A program made the translations under genes and the position numbers. Shown one piece after another: positions 35,301 through 42,700 of a DNA stretch of 44,552 nucleotides. The notes beneath the pieces were generated by a model. That model saw nothing but the letters and a program-made list of their open reading frames with translations. It had not been told where the DNA came from and did not search any database. Each line of letters starts with the position of its first letter. Position 1 is the stretch's first letter. The DNA is from an uncultured Prevotellaceae bacterium (GTDB lineage Bacteria; Bacteroidota; Bacteroidia; Bacteroidales; Bacteroidaceae), in contig CACYKA010000032.1 in NCBI GenBank assembly GCA_902774795.1, forward strand, positions 1 to 44,552, written 5' to 3'.

Positions 35301-35908
35301 TCCGGCACAGCCATCAGCGTTACATCGCGGAAGATACCGTTTGGAGTCCAGTCGTCGTTATAGTCGAAGTCGCTGCCGGGGAACCGCGATATCACCCTCA
35401 TTGCCAGCTCCTGCCTTGCCGCCTTTTTATCCAGGAAAGGAGTGATGTCAAACAATGCCGTGTTGTAGCCTGAGCGCCATGAGCCTGCTTTCTTTCCGTT
35501 TATCCACAGGTCATAGCCATACAGCACACCATCGAAACGCAACACTATGCGCTGCCCCTTCCATTCCCGAGGCACCTCAAAAGCCGTCCTGTAGTAACCT
35601 GTCAGAGGGTCGGCCTTGTCGTAGGCGGGCTTGCAGAATCTGTAAGCCGTTCCCGAGTTACCCTCGCCTGCCCGCAGCCCCTCCCAGCAGCCAGGAACAG
35701 GTATCGTTCCCCAAGAGGCATCCTCTTGCGGCACGGGCAAATCATCCTTTATGCCCTCTACCACCTTCAGTTTCCATTCGCCGTTCAGGCTTCGCATCAT
35801 CTGCCTGTCAGTAACAGGCATGATTCCACCGAAGGCATCTGTCACCTGAGCCTTACAAACCATCAGGTGGCAGACAATCAGCATTACTATGACAAGAGAC
35901 TTCTTCAT
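32396..35908 (-). CDS. GH2 beta-galactosidase fused to an SGNH/GDSL esterase
   Basis: The 1170-residue secreted protein (signal MKKSLVIVMLIVCHLMVCKA-Q) combines two enzymes. Residues about 35-900 form a complete GH2 beta-galactosidase of LacZ layout: jelly-roll, barrel with the acid/base Glu in WSLGNENP and the nucleophile Glu in FTEYCHTLG, and a Bgal-small-chain domain. Residues about 929-1170 form an SGNH hydrolase: IVFIGNSITYG (block I; Asn replaces the usual Asp before the Ser), NCGRSG (block II), GTND (block III) and the Asp/His region near YWLHPNEQG (block V). The pairing suggests removal of galactose and of acyl groups from the same RG-I side chains. The ATG shares one base with the stop of the DUF362 gene (TAATG), implying coupling. 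Confidence 0.92.
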   Translation of the reverse strand: MKKSLVIVMLIVCHLMVCKAQVTDAFGGIMPVTDRQMMRSLNGEWKLKVVEGIKDDLPVPQEDASWGTIPVPGCWEGLRAGEGNSGTAYRFCKPAYDKADPLTGYYRTAFEVPREWKGQRIVLRFDGVLYGYDLWINGKKAGSWRSGYNTALFDITPFLDKKAARQELAMRVISRFPGSDFDYNDDWTPNGIFRDVTLMAVPETHIEDIVITPRLTGEVGIKVKVSKAGKGTNVRHEILDAQGNTVGTTSVENPQLWTAETPYLYTLRTTLLQKDKVLQTFEHKFGFRELTIEGNILKLNGSPIKLRGVNSHSTDPKTVKVIDEASILRDMRLMKEASVNYIRTSHYPREPRFYELADSLGFYVIDEVPFGYGDKNLRDSSFYPVLQQRAQATIRRDKNHPSVLMWSLGNENPLTEICEKLGDYVKTELDATRPVCYPQVGSYFRRFNYNFPKVADVYAPHYPTTDQIAGFYQHADRPVIFTEYCHTLGISFEDHDRQWEIIERTPCIAGGSVWEWADQGMPFGCKMDDAGCKKYGYEEKVFTSADGGFEMYGNKGTDGLLYADRTPLPNYYELQHNYARAFVRSVSCGSLAANLEIVNRYDFLNLKDAVNFHWVLTLDRDTVNQGTFRPDCPPRSTVPHHFPLPLIPNEVIASSHYVLHFTLTDNEDHTFLRQSFVLNKPQVAWTGHGSGSVMAQDIAIRTGRKPTLAESITQKGRLPQKYLLPIDNPQVKAEIESSCIDGGEEISFTLTPDTADVFRSEIGIAYLLDKSIDRVQWIGQGPFASYPGRHQANRYGFWAKHMDDLYFEGNHGGVDAALLTDKDGNGVLVVGDSLNLNFEQTDRGIVLTVNGSVSGQGPKFAKTAFKGWKPGDGPVKGNFCFYYVKGDVTPEVVKRMFMSASEVPAPFKPFLTQYDTYLMKYDDIKAKREANIVFIGNSITYGALHEHRDVTAPPAQCAKWLSEQEDIDSVYFRNCGRSGRTTYHFLPNAADVIPAGDKTYFGDVVAKTRDLVKQHPGLPLIFSIMLGTNDSVERKHNSHTTPDNYVNNLVAIIDSLLTLWPDAHVVLNKPIWYTPDYVTKGGSVASKQSQNLIGVYADRLVDVVSRCKVGHVHLGDKNAYGYFKKNWKTDINEEKDARGKSYWLHPNEQGAVKLAEYWGKAILPVIKNIK

Positions 35909-38040
35909 TATAGCTTCTTATATCTCAAATCTATCTTTGTATATCTATGCTCCTTGTCCCAATGCTCAAAAAGTCCGAGAGGCTTCTCAACCGGCTTGCC
36001 ATCCTGCTTATACACTGTTCCGCTTGGAGCATTTGGTATGCTGGCTGCCTCGCGAAGGTATTCGTCGCAATAGTTCAGGCTGCCGAACTCTGGCCATTCG
36101 CTGATAATCATATCCATCGCCACGGCATCGCATGCCACCTCGTCCTGCGAGGCAATCAGCGAGCAGGCCCAGTCGCCGTTGAACGGTTCCTTCATCCATT
36201 TGGGATTTGGTGCTCCGTTAACATCACGGGAGCCATAGGTGCCGTCAATGAGAAAGAGAAGGGTCTTCTGACCCATGTTCTTATGAGCCATGAAATCGAC
36301 GAATGTCTTATAGCCGGGCTTTCCGTTTTTCTTGTCCTGACTCACATTGTTGTGGGCATTCTGCCGCCAAAGCAGGTTTATGTCGGTTGCTCCATACCAG
36401 TTCTTTCCTGTTAAGGTAACACCAGGGCCGGAGTGTGTCTTCAGCAAAGCAGAGTTTATCAGGTAGGTGGCATCAACGATACACTTGGCAAGTCCCCGTG
36501 CCATCTTGCCGTTTTCCTCAGAATATACTATCTGCTCCGGGTAATACTCACACTTCTCCCTGCCATCGCCTCCGATGTTGTCGATGAAACGGACACCAGG
36601 AAACTCCCTGTACACCTTGTTGTATATGCTGTCGGTAATGGCGCGGCTGGGTTCGCAAAGCACTATGTCCTGCTGTCTCACCCCGCCGTCTCTGACGAGG
36701 GAGCGCACTAATGCCAGTGTGGTAAACGGAGAAGAGTTGAGTTCTATCGTGTCATGATGGGTGATGGCATTGTTCAGGTTCAGCTTTATGGCTATCATCT
36801 CCCCTTTCTTATATCCCTTGCTGCCCCGTCCGTGCGTTTTATTGAAACTGCGGAAGAGTGCCTCCCAGGCTTTCTTTGCCGTTGTCTCTCCCGTCAGCTC
36901 CATAACAGCCTCAGGTATCATGGCATCAGCCTTCTGCTGGTCGTTCCAGCGGTCTTCTACCCACAAGCCTGTGTGACCGTCCCATTTCGCCACACCCGGC
37001 GAGTGAATCCATGCCACACGGCCAGGGTGTATGCCACGACCGATGCCTATGGGGTCGTTGGGGTTCACGAACAGTCTGGGGAAGGGGGTGTTGATATCTC
37101 CAAAGAACATTCTGTCTCGGTTTACAGGCTCGTCAAGCAGCTGGATGGTGGTCGATGGTCCAAGGTCAGGATTCTTCCAAGCACAAAGTTCCCAGACTTT
37201 TTTGCCGCTCTTGTCGATTTCTATAGCCTGAACAGGAGCGTTGGCAGTATCCATCGGTGTCTTGTTCCATTCGTTATACCAGTTATTGACGATATGTCCG
37301 CCATTCTTCAGGCGAACAGTCTTCTGCGGCTGGGTGATGCCATAGTCTGTCGTATTCATCTCCCATACCGTCACCCCCTGACGGTTTATCTCCTGTATCT
37401 TACCCTTTCTGCCTGTTATGAGCAGATTGCCACTCTTGGGCATCTCCTGTACTGACCAGGGCAGGAAGCCTCCCCATCTGTCAACCTCCTTGCCGTCGCT
37501 GGTGAACTCATGGATGCAGCCCATCGACATATTGGCGACGAGGAGTGTTCCACGAGATGTCAGTCTTGCATTCCTGAACTGTCCGTGCACAGAACCTTTT
37601 GGCGAAGTGGGCAACTCAAACTCACGCACTATTGTCGTAGATGGAATCGCCATTATGACAGCCTTTGCCGGCTTTCCGTTCTGCACAAAGACAACATGAT
37701 TCTTGCCTATTGGCTGGATGGTATGTATCTCTGTTCCTTCCGGCGCAGCATACTGCCATACGGTATTTCCGTCTTGTGTCACCTCTGCCACGCCATACTG
37801 ATGTGCCACCAGTATGTGTCCGTCCCTCATCAGGACAGCATCGCTTATCTCGCCACGCTTCAGCTGGTCCTTATAAGCCCACGTCACCTGCCCGTCCTTC
37901 ACGATGAACATCCTGCGTTGCTTACTCTGCCCCGCATAGAAGAAATTGTGACGCGACAGGCTGTTATCCACCACTTCCTGTGCCGATAACACCGACGAAA
38001 AGAACGCCATTACAGCAAGTATAATCATTTTCTTTTTCAT
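35908..38040 (-). CDS. Secreted beta-propeller protein with C-terminal DUF362 domain
   Basis: The start at 38040 gives a clean signal peptide, MKKKMIILAVMAFFSSVLSA-Q; an ATG two codons earlier is possible. Residues about 25-310 are propeller-like repeats resembling PQQ/arylsulfotransferase blades (GQVTWAYKDQL, GNTVWQYAAP, GVTVWEMNTTDYG, GKKVWELCAW). Residues about 330-700 match DUF362: IKLNLNNAITHHD, VRDGGVRQQDIVLCEPS, INSALLKTHSGPGVTLTGKN and LFLIDGTYG. DUF362 proteins elsewhere are often linked to iron-sulfur clusters, but no Cys cluster is present here. The function is unknown. Its place between a CE7-type esterase and a GH2-SGNH enzyme suggests work on pectin fragments. The gene starts 42 bases after the esterase stop. 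Confidence 0.85.
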   Translation of the reverse strand: MKKKMIILAVMAFFSSVLSAQEVVDNSLSRHNFFYAGQSKQRRMFIVKDGQVTWAYKDQLKRGEISDAVLMRDGHILVAHQYGVAEVTQDGNTVWQYAAPEGTEIHTIQPIGKNHVVFVQNGKPAKAVIMAIPSTTIVREFELPTSPKGSVHGQFRNARLTSRGTLLVANMSMGCIHEFTSDGKEVDRWGGFLPWSVQEMPKSGNLLITGRKGKIQEINRQGVTVWEMNTTDYGITQPQKTVRLKNGGHIVNNWYNEWNKTPMDTANAPVQAIEIDKSGKKVWELCAWKNPDLGPSTTIQLLDEPVNRDRMFFGDINTPFPRLFVNPNDPIGIGRGIHPGRVAWIHSPGVAKWDGHTGLWVEDRWNDQQKADAMIPEAVMELTGETTAKKAWEALFRSFNKTHGRGSKGYKKGEMIAIKLNLNNAITHHDTIELNSSPFTTLALVRSLVRDGGVRQQDIVLCEPSRAITDSIYNKVYREFPGVRFIDNIGGDGREKCEYYPEQIVYSEENGKMARGLAKCIVDATYLINSALLKTHSGPGVTLTGKNWYGATDINLLWRQNAHNNVSQDKKNGKPGYKTFVDFMAHKNMGQKTLLFLIDGTYGSRDVNGAPNPKWMKEPFNGDWACSLIASQDEVACDAVAMDMIISEWPEFGSLNYCDEYLREAASIPNAPSGTVYKQDGKPVEKPLGLFEHWDKEHRYTKIDLRYKKL

Positions 38041-38082
38041 AAACATAAATCATTGAGATTTCAGGTTCCAAGTTCCAAGTCT

Positions 38083-38130
38083 TCACTCTTCACCCTCAAT
38101 CACGGCGACAGCCGATTCTTCACTCTTCAC
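38083..38130. repeat. GAAGAGT-type repeats at the 3' end of the CE7 gene
   Basis: AGTGAAGAGTGAAGA and GGTGAAGAGTGAAGA (minus strand) bracket 20-odd bases and run through the stop codon. They are the same word as the array at 28861-28902. Confidence 0.75.
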
Positions 38131-39450
38131 TCCCCTATCAATCCACTCCAGGCATTTCGCCTGACTGCTTGGGAAACGCCAATGTCCGCTGGTCGGAGTA
38201 ACATCCTTCTCCTTGGGAGCTTTTATCTCATTCCATGCAGCCCACACAGACGTAGGAGAACAAGTGTCGTCATTATACCCCCACGACATAAAGACAGGCA
38301 CTTTCAGCAGGCGGGCAAAGTTCACCACATCAAAATACTGCAGGGTTTCCGTTGCCTTATCGTCAGGAACCGTTGTCCTGCCGTCCTTATAAAATCCCGA
38401 AAAGAACTTCGGCCATCCACCGGCACGATGATGCAGGAAACCCATCACATCACAAAGGGCGGGATAGAACGGAGCACACATCGTGACCTTCTCGTTGAGT
38501 GCTGCCGTTACTATGGTCAAGGCACCACCCTGTGAGCCACCTGTGACGATGACATTCCTGCCATCCCATTCCGGGAGGGTGCAGAGGAAATCAACAACCC
38601 TGGCACAACCCACATAGACATCCTTGTAATAATAAGTGTCACGAGATTCCATGCCACGGCTCATATACCCGTCACACTTCTTCCGTTCTTCGGCATAAGC
38701 CTCATCGCTCAGCCGCTGGTCATTGTCATGAATCTCTATCTTCAGGTATATACATCCCTCCTTGGGGAAGTAATCCGATGGATATATCTTCTGACTGCCA
38801 GCACCGGGAGGACAGAGGACGACAGGAAACCTCCCCCCGGTCCCCTCCAAGTGGCGGGGGAGTGTCAGATAGCCCTGCATCCACTTTTCCTTGCCGACGT
38901 GCAGGCGCACCAGCTTTGTCACAAACTTATCATTCGTGGCATCAGGCACATCAAAGTATTCCGGCTCCAGCGGCACCTTCCGCGCTTCCTTCAGGGCTTT
39001 CTGCCAGAAAGCCTCAAAGTCCTTTGGCATCGGAGTAAACGTTCTTATCGCTTCTGGCTCGTATGCCACCTTTACCAAGTCCTTATATGTCTTGCCCCCA
39101 GCGCGGAACTCATACTGGCAAGCGAGGAACCCCGGTTCCTGCATCGTGCCCATCTGTAGCACAGCCTCCCCTCCCACGAAGGCCGTGGAGTCATAATGCT
39201 CTGGCAGGTACATCTCAGAACCCACCTTGTAATAAATCGTTGTGCCTTCCAGCGGAACACCACCCTCACGAGCCACCACACGCAATGCGGCAGGCTGCCC
39301 CAGGCCATATCTGCTGTCGGCATGATCTGGAGTGGCAATAATCTCGACAAAAGCCTTTCGGGCATCGCCATACTCCTGACGGAAACCTTGTGCTACAGAC
39401 TCTGCCCCACATAAGCACAAGAATAATATGTTAAAAAACAAACGCTTCAT
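38083..39450 (-). CDS. CE7-type acetyl esterase (AXE1 family), secreted
   Basis: The start at 39450 gives a signal peptide, MKRLFFNILFLCLCGAESVA-Q; the upstream ATG at 39471 adds seven unlikely residues. An N-terminal beta domain (about 20-125) precedes the alpha/beta-hydrolase of the AXE1/cephalosporin-deacetylase type: the nucleophile Ser in VTGGSQGGAL, the Asp in SWGYNDDTCSP and the His in SGHWRF are all present. It would remove acetyl groups from oligosaccharides. Two repeat intrusions are visible. A GC-rich palindrome (38831-38862) encodes LPRHLEGTGG within the loop before VVLCPPGAG. The last residues, KSEESAVAVIEGEE, are written by GAAGAGT-type repeats. The gene begins the visible downstream half of the RG-I operon. 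Confidence 0.9.
   Translation of the reverse strand: MKRLFFNILFLCLCGAESVAQGFRQEYGDARKAFVEIIATPDHADSRYGLGQPAALRVVAREGGVPLEGTTIYYKVGSEMYLPEHYDSTAFVGGEAVLQMGTMQEPGFLACQYEFRAGGKTYKDLVKVAYEPEAIRTFTPMPKDFEAFWQKALKEARKVPLEPEYFDVPDATNDKFVTKLVRLHVGKEKWMQGYLTLPRHLEGTGGRFPVVLCPPGAGSQKIYPSDYFPKEGCIYLKIEIHDNDQRLSDEAYAEERKKCDGYMSRGMESRDTYYYKDVYVGCARVVDFLCTLPEWDGRNVIVTGGSQGGALTIVTAALNEKVTMCAPFYPALCDVMGFLHHRAGGWPKFFSGFYKDGRTTVPDDKATETLQYFDVVNFARLLKVPVFMSWGYNDDTCSPTSVWAAWNEIKAPKEKDVTPTSGHWRFPSSQAKCLEWIDRGVKSEESAVAVIEGEE
38831..38862. repeat. GC-rich palindromic element inside the CE7 gene
   Basis: The minus strand starts CTCCCCCGCCACTTGG and ends GGGGGGAG, with complementary ends CTCCCCC and GGGGGAG. It resembles a palindromic intergenic element common in Bacteroidales, as I recall, here read in frame as PRHLEGTGG. 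Confidence 0.65.
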
Positions 39451-39484
39451 TATATTTTTGTCAAAAGTCAAAAGTCGCTAACCG

Positions 39485-39731
39485 CTACATAACCGATATC
39501 ACATAAAACTTCCGCTCCTTGTTGAAATCCACCATCCATTGGTCAACGATGATGTGGTCATCAAGGGCTTTTATGTAAAATTACCTTCAGTTGCCATTCA
39601 CCATTAAGGCTCTTCTGTATGCTCTTGTCCGTAACAGGCCAGACGCCCTTGAAGGCATCGCCGGTCTGTGCTGAAAAACCATTAAGGAAACTTATCATTC
39701 CAATGGTTAAGGACAGGATGTATCTTTTCAT
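39485..39731 (-). pseudogene. Relic of a GH2-type gene, both ends joined by a large deletion
   Basis: The frame from 39731 reads a signal peptide and the start of a GH2 enzyme (MKRYILSLTIGMISFLNGFS, then VWPVTDKSIQKSLNGEWQLK), closely like the GH2-SGNH protein (MPVTDRQMMRSLNGEWKLK). It stops at 39561. In another frame the DNA then encodes IKALDDHIIVDQWMVDF to a stop at 39485, nearly identical to the C-terminus of the gene entering at the right window edge. So a gene lost its middle, leaving about 50 codons of start and 29 of end, joined near 39575. The upstream TAATATT region before 39731 shows no clear promoter. Confidence 0.8.
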
Positions 39732-39761
39732 AGTGTTAATATTTCCTTTTGCGTTTATTAA

Positions 39762-42700
39762 TTAGTCTGCATTAACAATGATGTTGATAATTTCCTGAAT
39801 GTCAGTACCATTTACAACACCATCTCCATTAACATCAGCCATTTTATAATACTCACCTGCAACAATGTAGTTGATAACTTCCTGGATGTCTGTACCATTA
39901 ACGACTTTATCACCATTGACATCGCCACGAAGGGCAAGCTCTTCCACCAATGTCACCGTAACCTTGCCATCGCTGTTGAGCAGCGAACTGTCAAACTCAT
40001 ACCTGTAATCCTCACACTCTGACCTGACAATCACTTCGCCCGAAGCCGAACTGAAGCCAGTCGAGAAAACCTGAATCTCATCGCCCACACTCAGCTTTCG
40101 ACTTGCAGGTACGACGATGACGAGTGTATCGCCGTTATGAGTGATAGAACCCTTCACGTTAACCCTTGCATTGCCCGTATTGTTTCCCATCAGGCAACGC
40201 ATAGAAGATCCTTCATTCATCACAAGGTTACCGTTCAGACGTAATACGCCAGTACCCGTTGTGCCCAAGCCTCCGAGAATAGTACCACCCTTCTGCACCG
40301 TCACATTCTGAAGCAGGGCCGTACCTGCCAATGTGCCGCCGTTACCCACGGTGACAGCCGCTGAGGTGAAGTCAGTAGAGGTAGTATTCTGAGCCACGAG
40401 CATGCCGCCACTGACCGTTATTGGCGAGGTATGACCAGCAGTGACCAGCGTCAGCTTGCCTGTGCCAACCTTGGTGAAGCGCTGTCCCTTCAGCAGTCCG
40501 CTGAACTTCGAGTCCTCATTCAGGAAGCCTGCCTGATAACTGCTCTGCGAACCGCCCAGCACACCATCGGTGGCAGTACCTTGCAGGGTGCCTATCTTCA
40601 AGGTGGCAGAAGCCTCACTATTGCCACCACTCGTCATAAACGAGACTGTCGTGCCAGCACCAACCACGAGACGTGCCTTCGACATGTCGGCAGCCGAGGT
40701 CATCAATCGGAAGTTACCGCCATCGCCAAGGGCAGTAAGCGTGCCTTCAAAGTTATTGAACGAGGCACCCACATCGCAGCGCACGTAGCGGGTCTGGATA
40801 GTAAGATTACCCGCACCACTAACCGTACCATTAATCCTTCCGCGTGATGAACCCACAATCTTGTTGGTTGTACCCGCAGCCACAGTCACCTGATGGTTGA
40901 ACTCTGGCACAGTTGACATATTGTTCACATCAATCTGATGAACCTCGCCACCAGCCAGCAGCATAGGACTGCCCGACTTACCAAAGGTACTATTCCAAGC
41001 GCCCTGCGCTATCACACCTTTCTTCACAATGACACCCGCAAAACCATTCGTACCGCCGTAAGTGAAGTTCAGTTGACCGGCACCGTCTTTCACCAGATAG
41101 CCCGTACCGCTCACCTGTCCTTTCAGCGACAGCGAACTGTTGGCCTGCGTGATGCGGATGGTAGCCGTGTCTGTAAGGACTATCTGACGGTCGGTGCCCA
41201 TATTATCCTTCGAGAGCACCAGGGTGCCGCCATTCAACTGTAAGTTACCTTTATCTGCAGAAGCACTGCCGAGGGCGCTGCTCTTTCCGCCATCGTAGAA
41301 GTTGGGAACAGTGAGCGTGCCACCATTCACAATGGTCTTTCCCGTATAGTCACTGTATTTCATGTTAAGCGTCACGTCGGCAGCCTTGTTAACGGTCACG
41401 CCACTCTCGCCCGACAGGCCGCCATCTCCCTGCAGCACATACTTGCCAGCATCGAAGACAACGCCACTGGTCACCATCATCTCTGGCACAGTGATGGTCT
41501 TCTTGGCAGCCGCATCGTTGAATATCACCTGATCGCCCGTCACAAAAGGAGTAGCCTGCTCGCTGGAAGAGTCGCCAAGGACAAAATTCTTATCCTTGAA
41601 GTTCCAAGTGGCACTCTCACCGCCCATCCATACCACATTCTGCTGCGGACTGCGTGTATCGTTAATCTTCAGCACGAGTTTCTTGTCATCGACCACCAAA
41701 AGGTCGTAGTTGATGCCCTCCAAACCACGGGTCTGCAGTTTTGTCACATCGCAGGTCAGCGTACCCGTACACTCGGCAACCACATATTCAGCAGCCTCAT
41801 TACTGTTCAGGTTGACGGTGAGGCAGTTAGTATTCTTGAAGGTGAGGTCGCCCTCGACCAAGAGTTTACTGTTGTCACCAGCGTTATACTCCAGATACAC
41901 ATTGCCAGGCAGCGTCATGCTCTTTTTCGAAGTCATGGCATTCCCCGGAATCAGTCGGCAACCCTCATAGTTCAATGCACCCTCAAAAGTGATGGTATCA
42001 TTCAAGGTCATATTACCAGCCAGTGTTCCCCTTGCACGCAATTCAACAGGACCGGCAATATCGCCATTCACCTCCAACGTTCCCTCGCTGATGATGTTCT
42101 TACCAGTATGTCCAAGGTTGCAGTTGAACGTAGCCGTTCCCTGCATCGACTTAATAAGCTGGCCGTTGCCCGTTGTGCCTGTACCCTTAAATACGTAATC
42201 GCGGCCACGCGGATTCATCAGGTAAAGGATAGTCGGAGCTTCACCGTTCACGGCAAATACAGAGCCGTTTGCGTTTTGAAGGTCAAACATCACACTTTTG
42301 CCACTAGCCATCTGATTGCGCAGGTCAGCAGTGAACACAGGCGGCAGCGGTGGCATGGGCATGTCACCACCCAGATAGAAGCCTGTGTTGGGATGCTGGT
42401 AGTATCCGCGTGTGGTGCAGTCTAGACGGTAGTGAGGGTCCTGCTGCAGACAGTATATACTGTAGGTAGTAGGCATGTTCGTCGTGTAGCCCACCATTCC
42501 CGTGGAGTTATTGTCATTCTGTTTAGCCAAGATAATCTCCTCACGCCAGTCGCCCGTGATGTCGCCCATAAAAGCTGGACGGGTGCCGGTGCCGCCGTGA
42601 GTGACCCAGTTCGATTCCTGCGAGAACTCACAGAGGCGGTCACCCAAGACGCGGGTAATCATCATATTCGTACCCCAGCCACTGCCGCCGGGAGAGTTGA

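Noticed and set aside
36754-37455. 233-codon plus-strand frame opposite the DUF362 gene
   Set aside because: It is a shadow of a gene with a clear signal peptide and domain motifs.
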